From Metallyticus violacea (taxonomy: Eukaryota; Arthropoda; Insecta; Mantodea; Metallyticidae), in assembly GCA_030762175.1 (NCBI GenBank), contig CM060833.1, positions 7,257,001-7,321,000 on the forward strand: DNA of 64,000 bases. Reading direction: 5' to 3'. The notes below the pieces were generated by a model. That model saw only the letters and a program-made list of their open reading frames with translations. It ran no database searches and was not told the origin of the DNA. The stretch's first letter is position 1, and every line of letters begins with the position of its first letter. Of the stretch, positions 25,301 to 30,327 are shown piece after piece. The position numbers and the translations under genes were made by a program.

Positions 25301-28300
25301 AATGACTGATCACTAGCACCACAATTCAGGAATGCACAGGTTGTTAGAGGGGGAAGTACAGCCATTCTAAAATGTTCTGGCAATATTTATGGTTAAGAAT
25401 GGTCCAAATTTTGAACTCTGTGGAACTTCTTGTCTTATAATCCAGAGATCTGATTTTATTTTTTCTAACCTACCATTTATGTTCTCATGTTTATTTCTAC
25501 ATATTGTGTTTTGTTTTTTTGTGTATGTTTTTTTTACCAGTGTTGTGCCAGTCCTGTCCCTTATTTATTTATGATAATGTCTGGATTCACACAGTCCAAG
25601 GCTTTTGACAAATCAAGATTTTTAAGAAATATCTTTTTATTTGCTGCTGGAGATTTTATACATTAATTACAATTACATTTTTTTTCTTTTAAGCTAATTT
25701 CTATTGCTGCCATTTCACACATCATTTGACTGTACTTTACTGCAACCCATTTCTTTGTATCTTAGTGCATTTTCTATATAAATGGCTACCTTAAAGCTCT
25801 GTACAGAGTTTCTAAATTGTTATGGTGAAACCATATATGAATGAATACTTTATTTCTACTAATTTCTTTTCACAATTAACAACCTGGTTTATATGTAATA
25901 GATCCTACCTTCCTATAACTACATTTTTCAAAATTATCTCCATAAATATCTTCTTCCTTTAATCTAATTACTTTCTTCCACCACTTTCCTCTTATCTTCC
26001 CATGATAATTACCAAATTTTCTTAAAAACTACTTATTGCAACAAAATTGCTATCTGCAAATAATTCATGCTCCTTCTATCCATACTTTAGTTTCTGAATA
26101 TTCAACTATACAATATAAATCCTTTTCTATTTTCCCACATAATGGACGCCCTTGCATTTTCACTTTTAATCCACTTAGCCTATTATTCCTGCTCCACTTC
26201 AAGCAAATCCCTCCCTTCTGCTTCTTTAAAAACATCTACATATTTTTCCTTCTCCCATTCTTTCTTAAATTTCCTACAGTATTTCAAGATACTCTAACCT
26301 TGTAAACTACTCCTTATATCCTGCTTTTAAATCTCATCTATTTTTAGTTTCACTTTATTCCATAATCCTTGTCTATTAATTATCTACTGTCTATCTAAAT
26401 CACTTGTTCCAATCATGAACTATTAGTTAAAATCATATAAAATCTGTGGCACATGCTCTTCAACCAGGCGATCCTGTAAGTGGGGGCACATTTTGTGAAT
26501 TGAGTCTGAATAAATATAAGAACTTTCAAAAAATAAGACATTTTTAAAAAATTCTGTTGGAACTCGGATAGGGAAGCTTGTCAAATGTAAATTATATCTA
26601 ATCTATCGTCTAACACACTCTTATGCTTCACTTACTTTTAGTCGTCAAGTTGGTTGAAGATGGAGAGGATGTTTCTTCGAAACCAGTCCCACAGTATTTA
26701 AAAGTGAAGCATAAGAGTGTGTTAGACGACAGATTAGATATAATTTACATGAATTTGAATAGTTTGTACAACAGAAAAACAGACGCATATTTAATATTTT
26801 TCTTGTATGAGGTCTGGTTCTACATTTATTGCTATATGTGTACAATGTTTCATGGAGTGCTGAGGAATGATATTGCTCATGAAGTGCCCTTCCATGGCAA
26901 AAAAATTGGTGTATGGTATGCCTTAAGTGGAGAAAGAATTATAGGGCCTTCCCCCCAGGCTTGTCAACATAAAAGACAATTATATAATGAGCAAAAGCTC
27001 AGTAAAGACCCTAAATTAAAAAAATATTTTAAAAAGTATTGTAAGATACTTTAGGAAGGTCATAAAAGCAGCAAAAGGCCTCCATTACCAAACATTTATC
27101 AGTCAGCTCAAAAACAAAATAAAAACTACTTGGAATATAATAAAACAAGAACCTCTTTAGGAAATTTGCAATTTTAACTGTTTCTTGTGAATATGTTTTA
27201 TCCCTCATGAACTTTTATATAAGAAATAAACAAAAATTTGTTCAAAATCAAAATATGCATAACAAGAATACTAGACAAAAAGCAAATCTACAACTTCAGC
27301 ACTTTCATGCCATAAAAAAGTTGTTTATTATCAATGCATTTTAATATACAATGCTCTTCCCTCTAGCCTAAAAGCCTTAATAAACAATGACAATTCCTTT
27401 AAATCTGCTCTTAGAAAATACCTATGTAAAAAGGCCTATTATTCTGTAAAGGAATATATGAGTGACAATAGTATACTGCACAACATATCAATGTATATGT
27501 AAATATGTATTAATAAAAGTTGTATGATTGATTTGTCTGTTTTTGGTGTTGGTTGAGTTGTTCTAAGTGTTCTTTTTTATTCTTATTATAATTATTTATG
27601 TAGATGTAGACAAATTTTTGTATATACAGATTGAAAGCTACTGTGGTAATTGCATATGACAAGTTGTATGTTCGTAGGTCTCTGTGACTGCTCCATGAAT
27701 TCACTGAATGCTCCAGGAACTAAACTAAACTAGGCAACCATTTATGTCCCACATTTGTGAATACAATTTTGCCCCCCTTTTGTTTTAGAGAATTAATCAA
27801 CAGCATGCATGATTGTATAAAATATAGTGAACTTTTGTAACAGTGGTGTCAAATATTAACATTTTAAAAAAAATTGAGTCGAAATTGTAACATACACACC
27901 AGTAAAATTCAATAAAATGGAAGACTAGTTTCGTGAGCCATCGCTCCTATCATCACACATTGAGTCGACCAGGAACTGATGATAGGAGCAATGGCTCCCG
28001 AAACTAGTCTTCCATTTTATTGAATTTTAGTGGTATGTATGTTACAATTTTGACTCAATTTTTTAAAAAGCATGCATGATATCACCTTCTTTCAACAAGA
28101 CTCTGCCATAGCTCATAAAGTGAATATTTTGGTGAGAGAAATTGAAAGTGTTTCAGAATGACAGAGCTATTAGTAATGCTGCCATTTGTGGCTCCCTCAA
28201 TCTTCCAATCTAATTTCTTGTGATTTAATTTGTGAGATAGATTAAAAAATATTCACACGTACCATGAAAGAATTGAAACAAAATATCTGCCAGGAAATAG

Positions 28301-30327
28301 CCAGCATTACTCAACATGAACTACAGTTAGTGGTGGATAGTTTTTTTAAAGAGGTGCCAAAAATGTTTGGAGAATGAAGCACTTGTTTCATAAAGCTGAT
28401 AAGTAAACCTTTTAAAATAGTTAAAACTGTTGTATGGTTGTGTCACAGTGCCCTTTACAGTACCTGCAGATGGCAACAGGTGTCACTCTCTCAAAACACT
28501 GCAAGTTGGTTCATGATTCATAAGGTCACTCTTTATAACATTGAAGTGGCTTAAGGAATCAGTTTGCTGGGCATTTCCACCATCTTGAATCAATATTAAT
28601 AGAATAGTTGGACTGAGACATTTCCAACAGAGGTGAATTTATAGCTCGAGAAAGATCCTGCACGTGTTTAAAAGATTTTTCAGCAATTCCAAGATTATAC
28701 GCAATTTCAGGAGTAGTACGCTGCAAGATCTGGACTGTACAGTGCATGGTCAAGGTGCTGGACTTTGACGACTTTCATTTCCTCAAATTTGAAGCGGTTT
28801 TGTGAGAAGATACATTGTTGTGCGAAAGCAACAGTGTTGAATTTTTTGCCTTTGGACACCGCTGCCTCAGCTCTTCAAATAAAGAATTCAAAAATATAAG
28901 TGCCATAGTATTCTCCATTCATTGTAATTCCTTCTGGCATACAGTCAACTACTAATGGTCCTTCATAGTTGAAGGAAATGGTGAAAATTAGTTACCGAGA
29001 ATGAAAATCTTGTTGACAAATGTCATGGCAGTTCTGAGCTTTAATTGGTATTAGCAGTAAACCACCTTTCATTACCAGAACATATAGCTGTCAAAAAAGG
29101 TCATTTAGGACCATTTGGTGGTAAAATGCTCAGCAGTTTTCTTGCACATTCCTCTCTCCTCTTCTTCCCTTCATTGATTAGAGAATATGGAACCCATTTT
29201 ACATAGATTGTTGCAGGTTTAAATGGTCATGGAGTATAGTGTCAATGCTGTCAGATACAGATTTCCATACTTAGCATTTCAACAGTAATATGTCAATTTT
29301 CCTCCACCAAGTTCTTCACTGTTTGGATTGTTCTCTCATCATAAATTTCCAAAGCCAGTCAGAGTGAGTGTTGGTTTTCAAAGTCTCTCTTGCCCTTCTT
29401 CAAATGATGGAATCCATCTTGTAATGATATCAAATGAACACACCTTGTCAGCTGTAACGTCCTCATAGACTTTTTTTGCTCTTTCAGCTAGCTTAGTGTG
29501 AAAATGTGGAATTTAACGTTTTCTTTAGAAATATTCACGATTTTTCACCACCTATTGACACAGGACTTAAATTAACAGACTGTAAGGTAATGCCTATGCA
29601 AGTTTAAACTTGCACTTATGCATATTTTGATAGCTTAAAGTTGCAAGCTACACTAGTTACATTTTACAGACGTTATTGTCCAACAATGGATAGGTTGGTT
29701 GCAAAACTTTTTGAATGCCTTTCGAAATGTGCTAACAAGTTGATAAGTATTATTAACATTGCAGTTCCTCAGATTTAATTTACATTACAATATAATTCAT
29801 TATAATTTCAATGTAAAGAAAGTAAACATTAATGCTTGGTAAATAGCAAAAAATCTTGAATGACAGCTAATGCTTCCATGATCATAGCAACAATGGCATC
29901 TCTGCCTTTTGATGCTTAAATTTTACAGAACGTGTTGTTACATCTTTTGTAACATATTAACAAGCATTGAAGTTCATATGTAAAACAACATAAAACCGAA
30001 AACAAGACAGGTAGGGCAACAATAAGCATTTCTTTTCTAATTTACAAAACGAAAACGGGGACATCTACTTAATGAGCACCTTCTGTTATAATGAAATATG
30101 CCAACTGCTGCTCAGCTCTAATGTTTCGCGAATTTACATAACTTGACAAATTTGTTTGGTTTATAATAAGGAAAGTATAAACAAGAATCTCATTCACCAA
30201 TTCTGAAAGTACTTATGTCAAACATCATTAGGTACCAAATGCAGGTTATTTTATTAGTTCGCTTACCAATTTTTTCATCTGGCAGCGCTGGTATAATGGA
30301 ATTCACGTTAAAGTCGTTTTGTGTCAT
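98..30327 (-). CDS. ATP6V1H: V-type proton ATPase subunit H, ten coding exons
   Basis: Coding exons, 5' to 3' on the minus strand: 30327-30267, 21757-21676, 15340-15151, 13659-13441, 10166-9961, 9884-9800, 8700-8522, 6031-5804, 3740-3627, 188-98. They sum to 1455 nt, 484 codons plus TAA; human subunit H has 483 residues. The joined protein aligns with the family along its whole length: RVNWQSYLQ near residue 40, SQCAKTF and [12 protein letters not shown] in exon 3, ARIIAK-like TSRIIAK in exon 4, [14 protein letters not shown] and YVRHYPRGK in exon 8, and [12 protein letters not shown] in exon 9. Subunit H is a HEAT/armadillo-like cytosolic protein of the V1 sector; it links V1 to Vo and is needed for ATP-driven proton pumping and for inhibiting free V1. 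All donors are GTAAG-like except GTTAGT after exon 3. The alternatively spliced loop of the mammalian protein appears to be absent between exons 4 and 5. No frameshift or stop was seen, so the gene should be functional. Confidence 0.95.
189..728. other. Intron 9, proximal part without recognised elements
   Basis: This is AT-rich sequence between the last exon and a SINE. I see no ORF with family similarity and no RNA gene. Confidence 0.6.
729..1003 (+). mobile_element. SINE B (tRNA-derived), full length but degraded
   Basis: The tRNA-like head begins TCCTGGTGGTATAGTG (box A-like); the box B-like part is degraded (GGTTTAACC). The tail shares with other SINE B copies a CCATGGGTCCCATG segment, AAAGAACCTCAAGCCTGAAAG, then GATGACCTGAGATG and a terminal GTAAATAAA. 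At least six other copies lie in the window on both strands. Confidence 0.8.
1736..2013 (+). mobile_element. SINE A (tRNA-derived), inserted in hAT-like copy 1
   Basis: The head has GAGATCGTTAAGGC (box A side) and GGGTTCGAATCCCACC (box B), then CCAGGTTTTCCTCAGTCCTC, GGCAAATGCTGGGGAGG and a 3' TGGTGCCTCAGTAGT segment followed by poly(A). The paralogous position in copy 2 (about 36318) lacks the SINE, giving an empty site. Confidence 0.85.
2134..2200 (+). mobile_element. 5'-truncated SINE A with perfect 11-bp target duplication
   Basis: Only the 3' end of SINE A is present (TGGTGCCTCAGTAATAAAAA, AGGCGTTAAACACTACT and poly(A)). It is flanked by AGAAGTCACCC at 2123-2133 and again at 2201-2211. 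The hAT-like copy 2 has the uninterrupted sequence, confirming insertion. Confidence 0.85.
3115..3300. repeat. Fold-back (palindromic) repeat, PLE-associated type
   Basis: Long inverted arms meet at about 3207: CTCTTATTGCTTCACT on the left answers AGTGAAGCAATAAGAG on the right, and TTGTGTGATATTTG answers CAAATATCACACAA. A similar arm is found at 11996-12160 together with the flank GGAACTAACACAGT. The centre (TTTGAAACTGG) could be a trace of a hammerhead GAAAC core, but too little is left to call one. Confidence 0.7.
3627..3740 (-). CDS. ATP6V1H: ATP6V1H exon 9 (residues 417-455)
   Basis: The exon encodes [19 protein letters not shown] and [15 protein letters not shown], then two bases of Trp455. 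The acceptor ATTTCCACAG ends at 3741 and the donor GTAAGT starts at 3626. Confidence 0.95.
3968..4335 (-). mobile_element. mariner-type transposase fragment (C-terminal half)
   Basis: Read on the minus strand it gives LLLHDNASS, then [20 protein letters not shown] (the mariner HxPYSPDLAPxDF signature with PD changed to LG) and a degraded C-terminus. It ends at ACATTCAAAAAGTTTTGCAA, which also occurs inverted at the end of the copy at 28540-29725, so this is probably the terminal inverted repeat. The N-terminal half is missing, replaced by a PLE. Confidence 0.75.
4342..5345 (+). mobile_element. Penelope-like element (PLE), degraded RT plus GIY-YIG
   Basis: The reverse transcriptase fragment reads SYVNDVF (normally Y-V-D-D, so a catalytic Asp is now Asn) and [10 protein letters not shown]. 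After frameshifts, the GIY-YIG endonuclease follows at 4774-5270 with [20 protein letters not shown] and LKEHF, then [11 protein letters not shown] in another frame. A hammerhead-like CTGATGA lies at 5276 near the 3' end. The 5' edge is a 30-bp perfect inverted repeat (4342-4371 and 4427-4456), a short fold-back within the RT. The copy is dead. Confidence 0.85.
5272..5313 (+). ncRNA. Degraded hammerhead ribozyme motif in PLE 3' end
   Basis: The core CTGATGA at 5276-5282 is followed by AAAAC (GAAAC consensus, so G12 is A), CA and GTT. Flanking TGG and CTA can pair as a short stem I. Stem II is not convincing. Probably inactive. Confidence 0.4.
5346..5798. other. Intron 8 remainder, no recognised element
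   Basis: AT-rich sequence with a possible transposon end near 5650-5700 (TGGTCTGAGAACTTTCTG). I could not assign it. Confidence 0.4.
5804..6031 (-). CDS. ATP6V1H: ATP6V1H exon 8 (residues 341-417)
   Basis: This is the best conserved exon: [36 protein letters not shown], then [13 protein letters not shown]. The acceptor CTTTCCACAG ends at 6032 and the donor is GTAAGT at 5803. It forms the start of the C-terminal domain that contacts other V1 subunits. Confidence 0.96.
6034..8190. other. Intron 7, mostly unassigned
   Basis: No coding similarity was found. A short tRNA-head-like piece near 6330-6370 (TATCCATTAGGCTACCCCC) may be an old SINE. The rest is simple AT-rich intron. Confidence 0.45.
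8190..8465 (+). mobile_element. SINE A, degraded head
   Basis: A box B-like GGGGTTCAATTGCAGC is followed by TTCTTCAGTCCTCATAAATG, GGCAAATGCCAGGTAG, CTTCCTTCCTTAAAAAA, TGCCTGTGATGCC and ACATTAAACACTATTAAAA. The 5' half of the tRNA part is no longer recognisable. Confidence 0.75.
8522..8700 (-). CDS. ATP6V1H: ATP6V1H exon 7 (residues 282-341)
   Basis: The acceptor TTATTTAG ends at 8701 and the donor is GTAAGC at 8521. The exon encodes [29 protein letters not shown] and [10 protein letters not shown], ending SVQDL plus two bases of Ser341. The spacing and the DDEDI acidic stretch are as in the family. Confidence 0.94.
9215..9440 (+). mobile_element. PLE 3' terminal fragment
   Basis: The segment ends with a hammerhead-type core (9353-9395) and the ATGTTCTGATAAATTAATC terminal region seen in PLE copies elsewhere in the window. 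No ORF remains. It sits in intron 6. Confidence 0.55.
9353..9395 (+). ncRNA. Hammerhead-like motif with GNRA-capped stem II
   Basis: Core CTGAAGA (9357-9363, fits CUGANGA), stem II GAGC-GAAA-GCTC, then T and GAAAC (9379-9383), AT and GTT. The core is complete, but stem I (CCCA against CTGA) does not pair, so activity is doubtful. Confidence 0.5.
9800..9884 (-). CDS. ATP6V1H: ATP6V1H exon 6 (residues 253-281)
   Basis: This 85-nt exon encodes [18 protein letters not shown] and [10 protein letters not shown], matching NIIPVLSDIL and VTRIILAAFR of the human protein. The acceptor TTTTATTAG ends at 9885 and the donor GTAAGT starts at 9799. Confidence 0.94.
9885..9960 (-). other. Intron 5 of ATP6V1H, 76 nt
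   Basis: The donor GTAAGTTT and acceptor TTTTATTAG are both convincing. This is the only short intron of the gene. Confidence 0.9.
9961..10166 (-). CDS. ATP6V1H: ATP6V1H exon 5 (residues 185-253)
   Basis: The acceptor GCTTTCAG ends at 10167 and the donor is GTAAGT at 9960. The exon encodes [26 protein letters not shown] and [16 protein letters not shown], then two bases of Lys253. It joins directly to the N-terminal repeats without the longer Ser/Gly-rich loop of the long human isoform. A 76-nt intron follows, the shortest in the gene. Confidence 0.95.
10604..10902 (+). mobile_element. SINE B with perfect 12-bp target duplication
   Basis: The head GGTCCTAATGGTGTGGTGG is followed by CATTCAATCCTGGCCAGG (box B region), GTGGGTCCTGTGTCACAC, AAAGAACCTCAAGCCTGAAAG and AATGACCTGAGATGTTAAAG. 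Flanks are TGAAGAATTAAG at 10592-10603 and at 10903-10914. This is one of the best preserved SINE B copies. Confidence 0.88.
11268..11385. repeat. Fold-back family C copy 1
   Basis: Inverted arms TTATGAGGAAA and TTTCCTCATAA frame ACATGTTCAAGTAAGTGG. The outer flank, ATATAGTATAATATAACAAA, recurs at 58455 and inverted at 39535. Related copies lie at 35780, 39440, 45195 and 58452. The central ACATGTTC resembles the 3' side of PLE hammerheads. Confidence 0.65.
11415..12665 (+). mobile_element. Second PLE family: RT (YIDDIF) and GIY-YIG remnant
   Basis: The RT reads [32 protein letters not shown] and [12 protein letters not shown], typical of PLEs with a Y-I-D-D-I motif and unlike the YVDD copies elsewhere here. 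After an insertion at 11996-12160 the reading resumes with [12 protein letters not shown], then a Cys-rich linker near 12430 ([11 protein letters not shown]) and [16 protein letters not shown], the GIY-YIG start. Stops and indels show it is dead. It lies in intron 4 against the gene's direction. Confidence 0.8.
11996..12160. mobile_element. Short fold-back element inserted in PLE
   Basis: Contains ATGAATAAATTCATGTGATAT and its inverted partner GAATTTATTCATATG, CTCTTATTGCTTCACG, and GGCTTCACTGTGTTAGTTCC at its right end, which is the inverted form of 3105-3125. It interrupts the PLE frame between the RT and the GIY-YIG domain. Confidence 0.65.
12666..13390. other. Intron 4 remainder
   Basis: Pyrimidine-rich and AT-rich sequence with a C12 run at 12895-12906 and an A-run near 13220. 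Nothing coding was recognised. Confidence 0.5.
13391..13420. repeat. (AT)n microsatellite beside exon 4 donor
   Basis: About 15 uninterrupted AT units lie 20 nt downstream of the exon 4 splice donor. Confidence 0.9.
13441..13659 (-). CDS. ATP6V1H: ATP6V1H exon 4 (residues 112-184)
   Basis: The acceptor AATATTTCAG ends at 13660 and the donor is GTAAGG at 13440. The exon begins EDHSRVEIF, runs through [11 protein letters not shown] and [11 protein letters not shown], and ends WLKDQLKQN, matching the family without gaps. A pure AT dinucleotide tract lies only about 20 nt inside the intron beyond this donor. Confidence 0.95.
14105..14620 (+). mobile_element. mariner-type element, N-terminal remnant
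   Basis: It begins CTGAGTCAAAAAGTAATC and encodes [20 protein letters not shown], resembling the first helix-turn-helix of mariner transposases (x-x-I-H-K-R-M-x-x-x-Y-G-D). Downstream the similarity fades. It sits in intron 3. Confidence 0.5.
15151..15340 (-). CDS. ATP6V1H: ATP6V1H exon 3 (residues 48-111)
   Basis: The acceptor ACATTGCAG ends at 15341 and the donor is GTTAGT at 15150. The exon encodes [22 protein letters not shown] and [15 protein letters not shown], all close to the human protein. It ends in phase 0 after Gln111. This is the start of the helical repeat domain. Confidence 0.95.
15520..15880 (-). mobile_element. mariner-type transposase fragment
   Basis: The minus strand reads [42 protein letters not shown] and [16 protein letters not shown]. 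These follow the mariner order ending in HxPYSPDLAP, with stops between. Both ends are lost. Confidence 0.75.
16341..16470. repeat. Triplet-repeat block able to form a hairpin
   Basis: TAA repeats (16343-16386), ACA repeats (to about 16410), TAA again, a short spacer, then ATT repeats (16443-16470). The TAA and ATT tracts are complementary in inverted orientation. Confidence 0.9.
17020..17760. repeat. Degenerate tandem repeat, unit about 130 bp, five to six units
   Basis: Unit boundaries recur near 17182, 17309, 17443, 17572 and 17715 with TTTTATTTAAAT. Each unit carries a version of TTTTAAATTTTGGGTTTCAG followed by TAAACCCC, TCCTAATGG and ATTTCC. Units differ by many substitutions. It is inside intron 2; no transposase or tRNA feature was found. 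Confidence 0.75.
17761..19320. other. Intron 2, AT-rich stretch without recognised element
   Basis: Composition is very AT-rich with short direct repeats; I see no coding similarity. Confidence 0.5.
19330..20240 (+). mobile_element. mariner-type element interrupted by a SINE
   Basis: The plus strand reads [20 protein letters not shown] (second helix-turn-helix), [15 protein letters not shown] (TMDETWVHHYDPE motif), then after the [14 protein letters not shown], and later [14 protein letters not shown] (the catalytic HDNA-x-x-H). Stops and frameshifts throughout. It lies in intron 2. Confidence 0.8.
19684..19839 (-). mobile_element. 5'-truncated SINE B inside mariner
   Basis: The 3' part of SINE B is present inverted (CATCTCAGGTCATCAGCATT, CAGGGCATGAAATG, GTACGACACGGGAC); the tRNA head is missing. 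It is flanked by ATGACCCTAAGAGT (19670-19683) and ATGACCCTGAGAGT (19840-19853), a 14-bp target duplication with one difference. The duplicated bases encode the DPK/DPE of the mariner motif. Confidence 0.88.
20710..20751 (-). ncRNA. Hammerhead ribozyme motif, PLE family A
   Basis: Minus strand: stem I ACGG/CTGT (one G-T), core CTGATGA, stem II CGAGC/GCCTG with one mismatch, GAAAC, two-nucleotide stem III loop, GTT before the cleavage point. All core bases are intact. Stem III is only two base pairs, as known for PLE hammerheads. Confidence 0.7.
21366..21408 (+). ncRNA. Hammerhead ribozyme motif, PLE family A
   Basis: Stem I ATAG/CTGT, core CTGAAAA (G8 lost), stem II CGGGC/GCCTG with AAGG loop, GAAAC, AT loop, GTT. 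The G8 change without a C3 change should inactivate it. Confidence 0.65.
21676..21757 (-). CDS. ATP6V1H: ATP6V1H exon 2 (residues 21-48)
   Basis: An acceptor TTACAG precedes position 21757 and a GTAAGT donor follows 21676. The exon supplies two bases of Asp21, then residues ending in [11 protein letters not shown] and the first two bases of Gln48. The VNWQSYLQ stretch is a family signature. Phase 1 entry and phase 2 exit fit both neighbours. Confidence 0.92.
21761..22510. other. Intron 1, start, no recognised element
   Basis: No coding similarity was found; a short AT tract lies near 22425-22440. Confidence 0.5.
22524..22790 (+). mobile_element. SINE A, full length
   Basis: Box A side GTGGCTGAGGTCATTAAGGC, box B GGGGTTCAATTCCCACC, then TTTTCCAGGTTTTCCTCAG, CTTCCTTCCTAAATC, GTGATGCCTCAGTAG and a poly(A) tail. 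Sequence AATAAAAAC on both sides may be the target duplication. Confidence 0.87.
23375..23650 (+). mobile_element. PLE family B, 3' end only
   Basis: It shares GAATTTCATAACCCAATGGAG with 49790-49810 and ends in a degraded hammerhead (TTGATGATGGGAGCGAGTGC from 23583). The coding part is mostly lost. Confidence 0.6.
24180..25400 (-). mobile_element. mariner-type transposon, degraded but near full length
   Basis: On the minus strand: [18 protein letters not shown] (first catalytic Asp), [11 protein letters not shown], then [11 protein letters not shown] (SPDLNPLDY motif with the last catalytic Asp), [18 protein letters not shown] and [18 protein letters not shown] (normally WPxRLxxCVxAxGGHF). 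This order is that of mariner-family transposases with a DD-34D or related triad. Several stops. It lies in intron 1, in the same direction as ATP6V1H. Confidence 0.82.
25401..26580. other. Intron 1, unassigned AT- and pyrimidine-rich stretch
   Basis: No recognisable protein similarity; many short T-runs and C-rich pieces around 25900-26340. Confidence 0.45.
26582..26753. repeat. Fold-back element with hammerhead-like centre
   Basis: Arms of about 55 bp are inverted: CTAACACACTCTTATGCTTC on the left matches GAAGCATAAGAGTGTGTTAG on the right, extended to TGTAAATTATATC / GATATAATTTACA. The spacer holds TTGAAGA (26654-26660) and GAAAC (26679-26683), CA, GTC and CCA pairing with TGG before the core. 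Confidence 0.7.
26955..27725 (+). mobile_element. LINE (Jockey/CR1-like) 3' fragment
   Basis: It reads [27 protein letters not shown], then in another frame a degraded WNIIK-type stretch, and later [20 protein letters not shown] and [11 protein letters not shown], the usual C-terminus of such reverse transcriptases. The middle with the RT core is deleted. Confidence 0.65.
27919..27961 (-). ncRNA. Inverted partner hammerhead, degraded
   Basis: Minus strand: GTGATGA in place of CTGATGA (C3 to G), stem II GGAGC-GATG-GCTC, GAAAC, TA, GTC, TTCC. Stem I no longer pairs. Likely inactive. Confidence 0.65.
27972..28013 (+). ncRNA. Hammerhead ribozyme, complete consensus
   Basis: Stem I GGAA/TTCC; core CTGATGA (27976-27982); stem II GGAGC-AATG-GCTCC; GAAAC (28000-28004); a two-base loop TA; GTC with cleavage expected after 28009. 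All invariant core bases (C3, U4, G5, A6, G8, A9, G12, A13, A14, U16.1) are present, and stem III has two base pairs. This is the most likely active ribozyme of the window. Confidence 0.85.
28540..29725 (-). mobile_element. mariner-type transposon, degraded
   Basis: Minus strand: [31 protein letters not shown] (HDNA motif), [19 protein letters not shown] remains and [14 protein letters not shown]. The 5' end, read on the minus strand, begins GCATTCAAAAAGTTTTGCAA, the same terminus as the fragment at 3968. Many stops. Confidence 0.75.
30267..30327 (-). CDS. ATP6V1H: ATP6V1H exon 1 (start codon, residues 1-20)
   Basis: The ATG is at 30327-30325 with A at position -3. The exon encodes [20 protein letters not shown] plus the first base (G) of codon 21. 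The donor is GTAAGC at 30266. This amino-terminal tail is poorly conserved in the family, so the start rests on the frame, the good donor and the match of the next exon. A non-coding exon upstream cannot be excluded. Confidence 0.85.

Larger units (their letters stand above)
27814..28068. mobile_element. 255-bp palindromic hammerhead element with 12-bp target duplication
   Basis: Flanked by AGCATGCATGAT at 27802-27813 and 28069-28080. It consists of a 52-nt unpaired left tail and inverted arms of nearly 100 bp (27866-27965 and 27967-28067). Each arm carries a hammerhead motif, on opposite strands. It encodes no protein. The tail-plus-palindrome layout equals that of the 2.3-kb PLE palindrome at 55393, so I infer a non-autonomous PLE derivative. 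Confidence 0.85.
26815..28450 (+). mobile_element. DDE-superfamily (Tc1/mariner-like) transposase remnant, split by two insertions
   Basis: The first part (26815-26955) reads [20 protein letters not shown] and LSGERIIGP, a signature of a Tc1/mariner-like family common in arthropods. After a LINE it resumes near 27740 and, after the 255-bp hammerhead element, continues [14 protein letters not shown] (catalytic QQDxAxxH), [15 protein letters not shown] and [18 protein letters not shown]. Removing the 255-bp insert plus one target copy restores the HDITFFQQD frame. The transposase itself carries stops and is dead. Confidence 0.8.
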
